From Thermodesulfovibrio sp. (GTDB lineage: Bacteria; Nitrospirota; Thermodesulfovibrionia; Thermodesulfovibrionales; Thermodesulfovibrionaceae): a stretch of 64,000 nucleotides of DNA. Position 1 is the stretch's first letter; each line of letters begins with the position of its first letter. The position numbers were made by a program, and so were the translations under genes. Shown here in pieces: positions 48,345 through 57,495 of this stretch. Below the pieces are notes generated by a model, which saw only the letters and a list, made by a program, of their open reading frames with translations, had not been told where the DNA came from and made no database searches. The DNA is taken from contig DYFF01000002.1 in assembly GCA_020725335.1 (NCBI GenBank), positions 103,973 to 167,972 on the forward strand. The letters run 5' to 3'.

Positions 48345-49730
48345 ATGCCGGAAGTAAGAATTAAGACTCTCCCCCCACCTCATGGTGGAAAGCTTGTTGA
48401 AAGGGTTGTCCGTGATCCACAGATGGCAAGAAAGCTCATGGAAAAATGCTCTGCTGTTTACGACATCAAGCCTACTCTTTTCAAAGGCAATCCTGTAAGA
48501 AATGTTTACAGAGAGATTATGTCAGTATGTTATGGCTTTTTCAGCCCTGTTGAAGGCTCCATGACTAAGGCTGATCTTGAGAGTGTTCTTGAAAGAAGAA
48601 GGCTTGCAAGTGGTTGGGTATTTCCTTATCCAATAGTTTTTGATATTTCAGAAGAAGACTTTAAAAAACTCGGAGTCGGTGCAGGTGATTGGCTCTTGCT
48701 CAGGCTCAAGGGTGAACCTTTTGCAATTCTTGAGATTGAAGAAGTTTACGAGATTGTTCCAGGTGATGTTGCAGTAAGAACTTTTGGTACACCTGAGAAG
48801 AATCCTGAAGTTGTGAAAGTTCCATTTGACCAGAAGCATACAGGATATAATATTTACTGCTCATTGAATCCAATTGTTTTGGCCGGTAAGTATACTATTA
48901 TAAATGAGCCAAAATTAAGACCTCCTTTTGACAGATTCTGGTATCCACCAAAAAGGTCAAGAGAGGAATTTGAAAAGAGAGGATGGACAACAGTAATTGC
49001 CCATCAGACAAGAAACGTTCCACACACTGGCCATGAGGCTTTAATGAAAAATGCAGCATATATTGGTGACGTAAAGCCCTGCGATGGTATCGTAGTAAAT
49101 GCAATAGTTGGGGCAAAGAGAATTGGAGATTTCCCAGATGAAGCAATTGTTGAAGGTCATGAAATGGTTCATCTTGCTGGATATATTAAGCCAGAGCGTC
49201 ATCTTGTAAGTTTTACTTTATGGGATATGAGATATGGAAACCCAATTGAATCTCTTATTCATGCAGTAATAAGACAGAATATGGGAATTTCATTCCATAT
49301 GTTTGGAAGAGACCATGCAGCACTTGGTGAATATTATGATATCTTCGCAACACAGATACTTTGGTCAAAGGGTATTCCAAGCTTTGGTTTTGAAGAGCCT
49401 CCATATATGGTAGATGGTGGATTTTATATAAGACCACAGAACATTGAAGAGTTCTGGTTCTGTCCAAAATGTAAAGAGTTTGCCTACTCTGCAAACTGCT
49501 CACACAAAGGAATTTACTCAAGGTACTCTGGTAGCTTTATTAGAGGCCTTATTAACGAAGGTGTAATGCCACCTCCTGAAATTTATAGACCAGAAGTTTA
49601 CAAGGTTGTTGTAAAGTGGTGGCAGAAGTTCGGATATCCATTTAATAATGAGAAATATCTCAAAGAGAGAGAGGAGAGATTAGAGGTTGATCTCCCTCAC
49701 ATGGAACTTCCAGCTCATTTAAAAAAATAA
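48345..49730 (+). CDS. sat: Sulfate adenylyltransferase (ATP sulfurylase), dissimilatory homo-oligomeric type
   Basis: 461 residues. It activates sulfate with ATP to APS and pyrophosphate in the cytoplasm. The nucleotide motif QTRNVPHTGH at 221-230 corresponds to the QxRNPxHxxH motif, and GRDHAALGEYYD follows. A C-terminal FCPKCKEFAYSANCSH segment is the zinc-binding knot seen in thermophile and sulfate-reducer enzymes. No APS kinase domain is attached. It is followed by a small gene and aprBA, placing it in sulfate respiration rather than assimilation. Confidence 0.97.
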   Translation: MPEVRIKTLPPPHGGKLVERVVRDPQMARKLMEKCSAVYDIKPTLFKGNPVRNVYREIMSVCYGFFSPVEGSMTKADLESVLERRRLASGWVFPYPIVFDISEEDFKKLGVGAGDWLLLRLKGEPFAILEIEEVYEIVPGDVAVRTFGTPEKNPEVVKVPFDQKHTGYNIYCSLNPIVLAGKYTIINEPKLRPPFDRFWYPPKRSREEFEKRGWTTVIAHQTRNVPHTGHEALMKNAAYIGDVKPCDGIVVNAIVGAKRIGDFPDEAIVEGHEMVHLAGYIKPERHLVSFTLWDMRYGNPIESLIHAVIRQNMGISFHMFGRDHAALGEYYDIFATQILWSKGIPSFGFEEPPYMVDGGFYIRPQNIEEFWFCPKCKEFAYSANCSHKGIYSRYSGSFIRGLINEGVMPPPEIYRPEVYKVVVKWWQKFGYPFNNEKYLKEREERLEVDLPHMELPAHLKK

Positions 49731-49742
49731 AGGAGGTGAATA

Positions 49743-50147
49743 ATGGCTAAATATTTAGGTGTAATAATTGATGAGAAAAGAATGGCGGCTATAAAGGGTA
49801 CGCCCCTTGAGGAAAAGGTTCAATCCATTTTTGGTGGAGCATTAAGAAGATTAGTTATTGAAGTATCTGATGAACTTGGTCAGAAAGTTATTGATCAGTT
49901 CACAAAAGCAAGATTTGATGCAAGAGGTTATATTGAAGAAACACCTGCAGCATTCAAGAGAGCGGTATTTAAGAGGATTGCTGAAATGAAGGATCTTTCA
50001 GAGGCTGTGATTGAGAAGGTTCTTGCAGAGGATCTTGATAAGGTAAAGGAAGATGCAGCAAAGGAAGACAAAGAGCTTCCAGTTCCCGATGTTGATATAA
50101 GTGATGTACTGGAATTACAAAAAAATCCAGTGCAAAAGCCAGCATAA
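49743..50147 (+). CDS. Small conserved protein between sat and aprB, function unknown
   Basis: 134 residues, not recognised as a named domain. The chain is helical and charged. It opens MAKYLGVIIDEKRMAAIKGTPLEEKVQSIFGG, then a long helix region and a disordered Pro/Asp/Val tail ending QKNPVQKPA. There is no Cys, membrane segment or signal peptide. GGAGGTG precedes the ATG 12 bases after sat, and aprB follows 28 bases later, so it is co-transcribed with the sulfate genes. A small ORF of similar size is reported between sat and aprB in Archaeoglobus; homology to it is my suspicion, not shown here. Confidence 0.85.
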   Translation: MAKYLGVIIDEKRMAAIKGTPLEEKVQSIFGGALRRLVIEVSDELGQKVIDQFTKARFDARGYIEETPAAFKRAVFKRIAEMKDLSEAVIEKVLAEDLDKVKEDAAKEDKELPVPDVDISDVLELQKNPVQKPA

Positions 50148-50175
50148 TAAAAAAAACAAAAAAGGAGGTTAAGCT

Positions 50176-50604
50176 ATGCCAAGTTTTGTAATTACCGAGA
50201 AGTGTGACGGCTGTAAAGCACAAGACAAAACAGCATGTCAGTACATCTGTCCTAATGACCTTATGACATTGGACAGAGAGAAAATGAAGGCTTACAACCA
50301 GGAACCAGAGCAGTGCTGGGAGTGTTACAACTGTGTTAAAATCTGCCCACAACAGGCAATTGAAATCAGGGGTTATGCTGATTTCTGTCCACTTGGAGCA
50401 AGCGTTATCCCAATGAGAGGACAGGATGCAATTATGTGGACAATCAAGTTCAGAAATGGCTCCATAAAGAGATTCAAATTCCCAATCAGAACAACACCAG
50501 AAGGCTATTGGAAGGCAGAAAACATTTATGAAGGATTGCCTGAACCTGATTTCTCAAAAATTAAAGGTCCTGGTTTCTTTAACTATGAAGCCAGAAAAGA
50601 GTAA
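50176..50604 (+). CDS. aprB: Adenylylsulfate reductase beta subunit
   Basis: 142 residues. Two 4Fe-4S binding regions are seen: CDGCKAQDKTACQYICPNDL (about 10-30) with the long inter-cysteine insertion typical of AprB, and CWECYNCVKICPQQAIEI (about 52-70). The C-terminal tail FKFPIRTTPEGYWKAENIYEGLPEPDF wraps AprA in known structures. It passes electrons, probably from Qmo, to the FAD of AprA. Confidence 0.97.
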   Translation: MPSFVITEKCDGCKAQDKTACQYICPNDLMTLDREKMKAYNQEPEQCWECYNCVKICPQQAIEIRGYADFCPLGASVIPMRGQDAIMWTIKFRNGSIKRFKFPIRTTPEGYWKAENIYEGLPEPDFSKIKGPGFFNYEARKE

Positions 50605-50628
50605 AAAAATAAAGAAGGAGGTATAAAG

Positions 50629-52617
50629 ATGGAAAAAGAGACTTGCACATTTTCATATTGTCAAAAGCCAGAAATAGTTGAAGTTGATACCGATTTTCTT
50701 ATAATCGGTGGTGGTATGGCCGGTGCTGGAGCCGCATATGAGGCTGCAAGATGGGCAACACCAAAGGGCATCAAAGTAACATTAGTTGACAAAGCAGCAA
50801 TGGACCGTTCTGGTGCAGTTGCAATGGGTCTCAGTGCTATTAATACCTACATTGGTGAGAATAAAGTTGAAGATTATGTAAGATATGTTCGTGCAGACCT
50901 TATGGGAATCATTCGTGAAGACCTTGTTTTTGACCTTGGAAGACATGTTGATGACTCAGTTCATCTCTTTGAAGAGTGGGGACTCCCCATTTGGAAAAAA
51001 GGTGCAGATGGCTGGTCAAGAGATGGTTTTCAGGCAAGAGACGAGGGCATTCCTTCACTTAAAGCTGGTGGACCACCCTGCCGTTCAGGTAAATGGCAGA
51101 TTATGATCAATGGTGAATCCTACAAGGTTATCGTTGCAGAGGCAGGAAAAGCAGCTCTTGAATATAATAGAAAAGCAACAGGACAAGCACAAAATCTTTT
51201 TGAAAGAGTTTTTATAATTAGATTGGTTAAAGATGCTAAAGATCCAAAAAGAATGGCAGGAGCCATTGGCTTTAGCGTAAGAGAAAATAAAGCATATCTT
51301 TTCAAAGCAAAAGCAATGCTTATCGCATCTGGTGGAGCAGTTAACGTATTTAGGCCAAGATCAACAAAAGAAGGTATGGGTAGAGCTTGGTATCCAGTAT
51401 GGAATTCTGGTTCTGGATTCTATCTTGGTATGACTGCTGGAGCAGAAATGACAATGATGGAAAACAGATTCGTTCCAGCAAGATTCAAAGATGGATATGG
51501 ACCAGTTGGTGCATGGTTCCTTTTCTTCAAAGCAAAAGCAACAAATGCTCTTGGTGAAGATTACTGCGCAAAAGACACACCAGAATTTAAGGATGCAGTT
51601 TCAAAATATGGAAAATGGGCAGAGAATCTTGGAACTGCTATAAGAAACCATCTCATGATGCAAACCATGAAACAGGGTAAAGGTCCTGTTTTAATGAATA
51701 CACATACTGCAATGCAAGAACTTGCAAAGCAGATGGATGCTAAGAGATTAAAACACCTCGAAGCAGAAGCATGGGAGGACTTCCTTGACATGTGTATTGG
51801 TCAGGCAGGTCTCTGGGCAGCATATAATGTTGAACCAGATAAAGTGCCATCAGAGATTATGCCGACAGAGCCTTATCTCCTTGGTTCTCATGCTGGCTGT
51901 GCAGGATTCTGGGTAAGTGGCCCTGGAGATATTCCCGGAACACCTGCTGAATGGGCATGGGGTTACAACAGAATGGGTACTGTTCCTGGTATTTTCTTTG
52001 CCGGTGACGTTGTTGGAGCCTCAGGACATAAATTCTCCTCTGGTTCACATGCAGAGGGAAGAATTGCAGCAAAAGCTGCTATAGCCTTCATACTTGATAA
52101 TGCTGGATATACACCAACTGTTGGAGAGGACATTAATGCTCTTGCAGCAGAAATGTATCTCCCATTTGAAGTATATGAGAAATATAAAACCTATTCTACA
52201 GATCCAAAGGTCAATCCATACTACATTAAACCTGATATGTATCAGGCAAGACTCCAGAAAATTGCTGATGAATACTTCGGTGGAATTGGTACATGGTATA
52301 TGACTTCCAAGACCATGATCGAGGAAGGTCTTGCAAAACTTCAGGTTCTAAAAGAAGATGCCAATAAGCTTGCAGCATCAAACCTCCATGAACTTCTCAG
52401 ATGCTGGGAAAACTATCATAGAGCTCTCTCACTTGAGGCTCATGCAAGACATATCCTCTTCAGAGAAGAGTCCCGTTATCCTGGCTACTACTACAGAGGC
52501 GACTTTGACTTTGTTGATGATAACAACTGGCGTGCATTCGTCAACTCAGTCTATGATCCAGCAACAGATACATTTACACTTAAGAAAGTCCCATACGTAC
52601 AGATCATTCCTGACTAA
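50629..52617 (+). CDS. aprA: Adenylylsulfate reductase alpha subunit
   Basis: 662 residues. It reduces APS to sulfite and AMP at FAD. FAD-binding DFLIIGGGMAGAGAAYEAARWA at about 20-41, then DKAAMDRSGAVAMGLSAINTYIG. GTVPGIFFAGDVVGASGHKFSSGSHAEGRIAAKAA forms the second FAD contact near 445-480, as in the fumarate reductase/succinate dehydrogenase fold. Length matches dissimilatory AprA. GGAGG precedes the ATG 24 bases after aprB, and a strong hairpin follows the stop. Confidence 0.97.
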   Translation: MEKETCTFSYCQKPEIVEVDTDFLIIGGGMAGAGAAYEAARWATPKGIKVTLVDKAAMDRSGAVAMGLSAINTYIGENKVEDYVRYVRADLMGIIREDLVFDLGRHVDDSVHLFEEWGLPIWKKGADGWSRDGFQARDEGIPSLKAGGPPCRSGKWQIMINGESYKVIVAEAGKAALEYNRKATGQAQNLFERVFIIRLVKDAKDPKRMAGAIGFSVRENKAYLFKAKAMLIASGGAVNVFRPRSTKEGMGRAWYPVWNSGSGFYLGMTAGAEMTMMENRFVPARFKDGYGPVGAWFLFFKAKATNALGEDYCAKDTPEFKDAVSKYGKWAENLGTAIRNHLMMQTMKQGKGPVLMNTHTAMQELAKQMDAKRLKHLEAEAWEDFLDMCIGQAGLWAAYNVEPDKVPSEIMPTEPYLLGSHAGCAGFWVSGPGDIPGTPAEWAWGYNRMGTVPGIFFAGDVVGASGHKFSSGSHAEGRIAAKAAIAFILDNAGYTPTVGEDINALAAEMYLPFEVYEKYKTYSTDPKVNPYYIKPDMYQARLQKIADEYFGGIGTWYMTSKTMIEEGLAKLQVLKEDANKLAASNLHELLRCWENYHRALSLEAHARHILFREESRYPGYYYRGDFDFVDDNNWRAFVNSVYDPATDTFTLKKVPYVQIIPD

Positions 52618-52630
52618 TATGAGGGTAAAC

Positions 52631-52675
52631 AAGGGAGGGAGTTATCTCCCTCCCTTTAAATTCTTCTTTTTAGGT
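52631..52675 (+). terminator. Intrinsic terminator after aprA
   Basis: AAGGGAGGGAG / CTCCCTCCCTT (11 pairs, TTAT loop, 52631-52656) followed by a T-rich tract TTAAATTCTTCTTTTTAGG. It would end or attenuate the adk-sat-apr transcript before qmoA. Confidence 0.8.
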
Positions 52676-52684
52676 TTTAATTAG

Positions 52685-52721
52685 AAATTCGTAATGCAGT
52701 CTAAAGCTGTATTACGAATTT
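52685..52721 (+). terminator. Second hairpin between aprA and qmoA
   Basis: AAATTCGTAATGCAG / CTGTATTACGAATTT, a 15-base stem with one G-U pair and a seven-base loop, followed by TTATG. It stands 36 bases before qmoA, and no second gene lies between. It could be a backup terminator, an RNA-processing site or an operator dyad; sequence alone does not decide. Confidence 0.5.
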
Positions 52722-52756
52722 TTATGTTTAAGATAATTCAATAAAGGAGGCTGAGA

Positions 52757-54010
52757 ATGCATCATAATGGTAGCCCTAATCGAATCTTGGTCATTGGTGG
52801 GGGATTTAGTGGTTTGACTGCAGGAATCGAGGCTGCCGAGACAGGTGCAGAAGTAATAATAGTTGAAAAAAATCCCTATCTCGGTGGAAGAGTTGCTCAG
52901 CTAAATAAATATTTCCCTAAAATCTGCCCACCTTTATGCGGTCTTGAGATTAACTATCGCCGTATAAAAGTAAATCCGCAGGTAACATTTTATACAATGG
53001 CTCAAGTTGAATCTATCTCAGGAGTCCCTGGAGACTATACTGTAAAGATAAAAGTAAACCCGAGATATGTGAATGAAAATTGTACTGCTTGTAATGCCTG
53101 TGTAGAAGTATGTCCTAAAGAAAGAGATAGCGATTTTAACTTCGGACTAAATAAAACAAAGGCAATATATTTACCGTTTGAACAGGCTTTTCCTTTAAGA
53201 TATGTACTTGATAGAGACGCATGTCCAAAAGACTGTCCAGCACCATGTGTTGAAGCTTGTAAATACAATGCTATTGATCTAAATATGCAGGCTGAAACAA
53301 TAGAGGTAAAAGTCGATTCAATAGTTGTTGCAACGGGCTGGAAGCCTTACGATGCTAAAAAGATTGACAACTTAGGATTTGGAAAAGTTAAAAATGTAAT
53401 TACAAATATGATGCTTGAAAGACTTGCATCAAAAAATGGTCCGACAGAGGGACAAATCTTAAGACCTTCTGATGGAAAACCTGTTGAAAAAATTGCCTTT
53501 GTCCAGTGTGCTGGTAGTAGAGATGAAAATCATTTGCCTTTCTGTTCTTATATATGTTGTCTTGCCTCCCTGAAGCACACTCTTTACTTGAAAGAGCAAA
53601 ATCCTGATGCTGAGGTCTATATTTATTACATTGATATAAGAACACCTGGTAGATATGAGAAATTTTTCAATCAGGTAAAAGAACAGGCTGGAGTTAATTT
53701 AATAAAAGGTAAAGTAGCAGCTATTGAACAGGATACAGATTCAGATGATGTTATTGTCACAGTAGAGGATATGCTTAACATGCAGAAGATAAAACAAAAA
53801 GTAGATATGGTTGTTCTTGCCACAGGAATGCAACCAGAAGGTTTTGAATTTAAAGTTCCAGGCCTTAAATACGCAGTGGATGGTTTTGTTATAGAAGCTG
53901 AGGGTATTTATTCTGCAGGATGTGCAAAGAACCCGATGGATGTTGCAGGATGTGGAAAAGACTCCACAGGCGCAGCCCTCAAGGCAATTCAGATTGGTGT
54001 AAGGAGGTAA
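52757..54010 (+). CDS. qmoA: Quinone-interacting membrane-bound oxidoreductase subunit QmoA
   Basis: 417 residues, HdrA-like flavoprotein. FAD motif VIGGGFSGLTAGIEAAETGAE at about 13-33, NPYLGGRVAQLNKYFPKICPPLCGLEI next. Two cysteine groups follow: CTACNACVEVCPKE near 112-125 and CPKDCPAPCVEACKYN near 155-170. FVQCAGSRDENHLPFCSYICC is the HdrA C-terminal motif. With QmoB and QmoC it links the quinone pool to APS reductase. GGAGG precedes the ATG. Confidence 0.95.
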   Translation: MHHNGSPNRILVIGGGFSGLTAGIEAAETGAEVIIVEKNPYLGGRVAQLNKYFPKICPPLCGLEINYRRIKVNPQVTFYTMAQVESISGVPGDYTVKIKVNPRYVNENCTACNACVEVCPKERDSDFNFGLNKTKAIYLPFEQAFPLRYVLDRDACPKDCPAPCVEACKYNAIDLNMQAETIEVKVDSIVVATGWKPYDAKKIDNLGFGKVKNVITNMMLERLASKNGPTEGQILRPSDGKPVEKIAFVQCAGSRDENHLPFCSYICCLASLKHTLYLKEQNPDAEVYIYYIDIRTPGRYEKFFNQVKEQAGVNLIKGKVAAIEQDTDSDDVIVTVEDMLNMQKIKQKVDMVVLATGMQPEGFEFKVPGLKYAVDGFVIEAEGIYSAGCAKNPMDVAGCGKDSTGAALKAIQIGVRR

Positions 54011-54013
54011 CTA

Positions 54014-56248
54014 ATGGAAAAGAAAATAGGACTTTATATCTGTAAAGGCTGCGGTATAGGTGATGTAATTAATACTGAAAAAATAGCAAATATTGCAAAA
54101 AATGCATTACGAGTTCCGGTAGTTGTTGAGCATGATATTCTTTGTAATAATGAAGGTGTCGAGCTTATAAAGAAAGACATTGCTGAGCAAGGAGTAAACA
54201 GCATAGTTATTGCAGGATGTTCCCCAAGAGTTAAAACCTATGAATTTAATTTCCCCGGTTGTTTTGTTGAACGTGTTCCTGTAAGAGAGCTTGCTATATG
54301 GACAATTGAGGCGGATGAGGAAAAACAGCTTGCAGCAGAAGACTATATTAAGTTGGGAGTTATTAAAGCTCAAAAAGGAGAAGTGCCTGAGCCATACATC
54401 ATCGAGATAAATAAAACAATACTTGTAGTTGGTGGTGGTATCTCAGGTATGACTGCTGCGTTGGAATCAGCAAAGTTAGGCTATGAAGTTGTTTTAGTAG
54501 AAAAAGAGGCTGAGCTTGGTGGTTTTACCAGAAAACTATACAAGAAAGTCCCAACTGATGATTACTCTAAAGGAGTATTAACAGATGTTAACCTTGAGCC
54601 AATCATTAATGAAGTTACATCAAATCCAAAAATTAAGGTTTATACATCGTCAAAAATTGAGAAAATAGACGGACAACCAGGTGATTTTGATGTAACTATC
54701 GCAAAGAATGGCAGCACAGAGACTATAAAAATTGGAGCTATCATACAGGCAACAGGCTGGAAGCCCTATGATGCTAAAAAACTTACTAAAAAGTATGGTT
54801 ATGGTAAATTTAAAGATGTGGTGACAAACTTTGAATTTGAAGAGATAGCGAAGAAACATAATGGTATAATTAAAAGGCCATCTGATGAGAAAAAGGTGAA
54901 ATCTGTTTTATTTGTTCAATGTGCTGGGCAAAGAGACCCAGAACACCTACCGTATTGCTCAGGCATGTGTTGCACAACCTCACTCAAACAGGCAAGATAC
55001 GTAACAGATGGAAATCCTGAAGCCTCTGCGATGATTATTTATAAGGATATGAGAACTCCGGGTAAATTAGAATATTACTATAAGGAAGCTCAGAATGATC
55101 CAGGAGTAATGCTTGCCAAGGGTGAAGTAACAGGAATAAGAGAAGAATATGATAAACTTATTGTTACTGTTAAAGACTCTTTATTAGGAGAACAGGCCGA
55201 AATAGAGGCAGAAATGGTAGTTCTTGCCACAGGAATGGTACCAACTACAAAAGAACCTCAAGACTATCTTATTGGACTTGCTGAGGCAGCGGCTAAAGGT
55301 GATGATGCGAAGGCACAGTACATAGAAAAAACTAAAAAACCTGAATTTATTCTTAATCTCGGATATCGTCAGGGCCCAGAACTTCCTTTCTTAGAAGGCG
55401 GTTTTGGTTTTGTTGATTCTAACTTTATCTGTTTCCAGTATGAAACAAGAAGAACTGGTATATATGCAATAGGCCCTGTGCGTCAGCCAATGAATATGAC
55501 AGAAGCACAAGAAGATGCTCGTGGTGCTGCACTTAAAGCGATACAGGTAATTGAACATGTGGCAAAAGGAATGGCAGTCCATCCAAGAGCTTGGGATACA
55601 TCATTCCCAGAGCCAAACCTTACAAAGTGTACAGCCTGTAAGCGTTGTACAGAGGAATGTCCCTTTGGTGCGATTGATGAGGATGAGAAAGGTGTTCCAT
55701 TTTATAAACCTAACAGATGTCGTAGATGCGGTACATGTATGGGTGCTTGTCCAGAAAGGATAGTCTCGTTTAAGGATTACAGTGTTGATATGCTTGGTAC
55801 AATGATGAAGAGCGTCTCTGTACCGAGTGAGGATGATAGACCACGTATAATTGTTCTTTGCTGTGAAAATGACGCATTCCCTGCAACAGAAACTGCTGCA
55901 CTTAATAGACTTAAACTTGATCCTGCTTTAAGATTTATTCAGATGAGATGTCTTGGTTCAATGAACCTCGTTTGGATAGCTGACGCTCTCTCACGAGGAG
56001 TTGACGGTATGCTGCTTTTAGGTTGTAAATTTGGTGAGAATTATCAGTGCCACTTTGCAAAGGGTAGTGAGCTTGCAAAGTACAGGCTTGGCAAGGTTCA
56101 GGAAACCTTAGATAGACTACAACTGGAGTCAGATAGAGTTCAGATGTATGAGGTTGCTATTGATGAATACTGGAAAGTGCCTCAGATAATTAATGAGTTC
56201 ATGGACAAAATCAGAGAAATCGGTCCTAATCCATTTAAGGGCTTCTAA
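54014..56248 (+). CDS. qmoB: Quinone-interacting membrane-bound oxidoreductase subunit QmoB
   Basis: 744 residues, a fusion of HdrA-like and MvhD-like parts. The N-terminal part includes YICKGCGIGDVI and the FAD motif VVGGGISGMTAALESAKLG near 137-155. SVLFVQCAGQRDPEHLPYCSGMCC corresponds to the HdrA motif. Two ferredoxin clusters CTACKRCTEECP and CRRCGTCMGACP lie near 540-585, then the MvhD-type domain with GCKFGENYQCHFAKG. It could bifurcate or transfer electrons between Qmo and AprBA. It is a normal QmoB length. Confidence 0.95.
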   Translation: MEKKIGLYICKGCGIGDVINTEKIANIAKNALRVPVVVEHDILCNNEGVELIKKDIAEQGVNSIVIAGCSPRVKTYEFNFPGCFVERVPVRELAIWTIEADEEKQLAAEDYIKLGVIKAQKGEVPEPYIIEINKTILVVGGGISGMTAALESAKLGYEVVLVEKEAELGGFTRKLYKKVPTDDYSKGVLTDVNLEPIINEVTSNPKIKVYTSSKIEKIDGQPGDFDVTIAKNGSTETIKIGAIIQATGWKPYDAKKLTKKYGYGKFKDVVTNFEFEEIAKKHNGIIKRPSDEKKVKSVLFVQCAGQRDPEHLPYCSGMCCTTSLKQARYVTDGNPEASAMIIYKDMRTPGKLEYYYKEAQNDPGVMLAKGEVTGIREEYDKLIVTVKDSLLGEQAEIEAEMVVLATGMVPTTKEPQDYLIGLAEAAAKGDDAKAQYIEKTKKPEFILNLGYRQGPELPFLEGGFGFVDSNFICFQYETRRTGIYAIGPVRQPMNMTEAQEDARGAALKAIQVIEHVAKGMAVHPRAWDTSFPEPNLTKCTACKRCTEECPFGAIDEDEKGVPFYKPNRCRRCGTCMGACPERIVSFKDYSVDMLGTMMKSVSVPSEDDRPRIIVLCCENDAFPATETAALNRLKLDPALRFIQMRCLGSMNLVWIADALSRGVDGMLLLGCKFGENYQCHFAKGSELAKYRLGKVQETLDRLQLESDRVQMYEVAIDEYWKVPQIINEFMDKIREIGPNPFKGF

Positions 56249-56259
56249 GGAGGGAAGAT

Positions 56260-57408
56260 ATGGACAAACCAGTAAAACCAGATTTACAGTTTGCAAAAGA
56301 GATTATAAAAGCAGGTGGAGAATCGCTGAAGAAATGTTATCAGTGTTCCACATGCACAGTTGTTTGCAATCTCTCACCCGATGATAAGCCATTTCCAAGG
56401 AAGGAAATGCTTTATGCTCAGTGGGGGCTAAAGGAAAAGCTATTTAAAAATCCAGATATTTGGCTTTGCCACCACTGCGGTGATTGCACAGCTTACTGTC
56501 CAAGAGGAGCAAAGCCTGGGGAGGTTTTAGGTGCTGTAAGAAAACTCATGATACAGAATTATTCTCCACCGAGTTTTCTTGCAAAATGGGTAGCTGATCC
56601 AAAATATCTTTTACTTCTATTTCTATTCCCTGTGCTTCTATTCCTTGGAGAACTTTATCTTTTAGGATACTTTACAGGAACAGAGATTCCAAGAGGTGAA
56701 CATGGTGAATTAGCCTATTCAAAATTCTTACCAGCTGTTCCTTGGATTGATGTTCCCTTTATGGCTGCTGCGGGTTTTGCAGTGATATGTTTCTACTTAG
56801 GAGTGAAAAAATACTGGCTTGATCTTACATCGGGTATGGAGCTTAAGAGGAAAGACATATACAACTGCATCTATGAAACTATAAAAGATATTCTGTTGCA
56901 TAAGAAATTTCAACTCTGTACATTTAACAAAGGCAGAACAACAGCACATCTACTTGTTTTATATGCTTTTATCGGCCTTGCCATAACAACCAGTTTAGCT
57001 ATGTTTTACGAATGGGTACTGAAATGGGAATCACCATATCCTCAGACAAATATTGTAAAAATAATAGGAAATGTAAGTGGTATTGCTTTGATAATTGGCA
57101 TGCTTTATATTATTGCCAACAGGTCTAAAAATGCCATAAAACAAGGGATTGGCAGTTACTTTGACTGGCTTCTTATAACAATAATACTCGGAGTTGGTAT
57201 AACAGGTTTTATGGCTGAACTGCTCAGACTTGCTGACACAGGTACACTGGCATACGCATCATATGTTACCCATCTGGTGTTTGTATTTGTACTGTTTACA
57301 TATGCACCCCATTCAAAGATGGCTCACATGGTTTACAGAGCAACAGCCATGGTATTTGCCAAAGCAGCTATGAGAGAAGAAGCTATTAAGAAAGAAGAAG
57401 CTGCATAA
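56260..57408 (+). CDS. qmoC: Quinone-interacting membrane-bound oxidoreductase subunit QmoC
   Basis: 382 residues. The HdrC-like N-terminus has two 4Fe-4S motifs, CYQCSTCTVVC (about 24-34) and CHHCGDCTAYC (about 70-80). The C-terminal HdrE/NarI-like cytochrome b part has about six transmembrane helices with histidines such as in RTTAHLLVLYAF and YVTHLVFVFVLFTYAPHSKMAHM. It oxidises menaquinol and passes electrons to QmoAB. GGAGGG precedes the ATG. A strong terminator follows. Confidence 0.95.
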   Translation: MDKPVKPDLQFAKEIIKAGGESLKKCYQCSTCTVVCNLSPDDKPFPRKEMLYAQWGLKEKLFKNPDIWLCHHCGDCTAYCPRGAKPGEVLGAVRKLMIQNYSPPSFLAKWVADPKYLLLLFLFPVLLFLGELYLLGYFTGTEIPRGEHGELAYSKFLPAVPWIDVPFMAAAGFAVICFYLGVKKYWLDLTSGMELKRKDIYNCIYETIKDILLHKKFQLCTFNKGRTTAHLLVLYAFIGLAITTSLAMFYEWVLKWESPYPQTNIVKIIGNVSGIALIIGMLYIIANRSKNAIKQGIGSYFDWLLITIILGVGITGFMAELLRLADTGTLAYASYVTHLVFVFVLFTYAPHSKMAHMVYRATAMVFAKAAMREEAIKKEEAA

Positions 57409-57433
57409 TAAGAAAATAATAATATTTTTTCTT

Positions 57434-57463
57434 AAAGGGCGGGCATCAAACCCGCCTTTTTTA
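57434..57463 (+). terminator. Intrinsic terminator after qmoC
   Basis: AAAGGGCGGG / CCCGCCTTT stem with one bulged base and a CATCAAA loop, followed by a TTTT tract. It ends the qmo transcript about 25 bases after the stop. Confidence 0.85.
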
Positions 57464-57467
57464 ATTC

Positions 57468-57495
57468 TTGACATATATACCAATCTTTTGATAAA
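57468..57495 (+). promoter_or_regulatory. Sigma-70 promoter of the DUF169-tetR-RND operon
   Basis: TTGACA (57468-57473) with a 16-base spacer to GATAAA (57490-57495); a 17-base reading gives ATAAAC. The -10 runs into the operator dyad. The leader to the first gene is about 310 bases and contains a repeat element. Confidence 0.6.
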
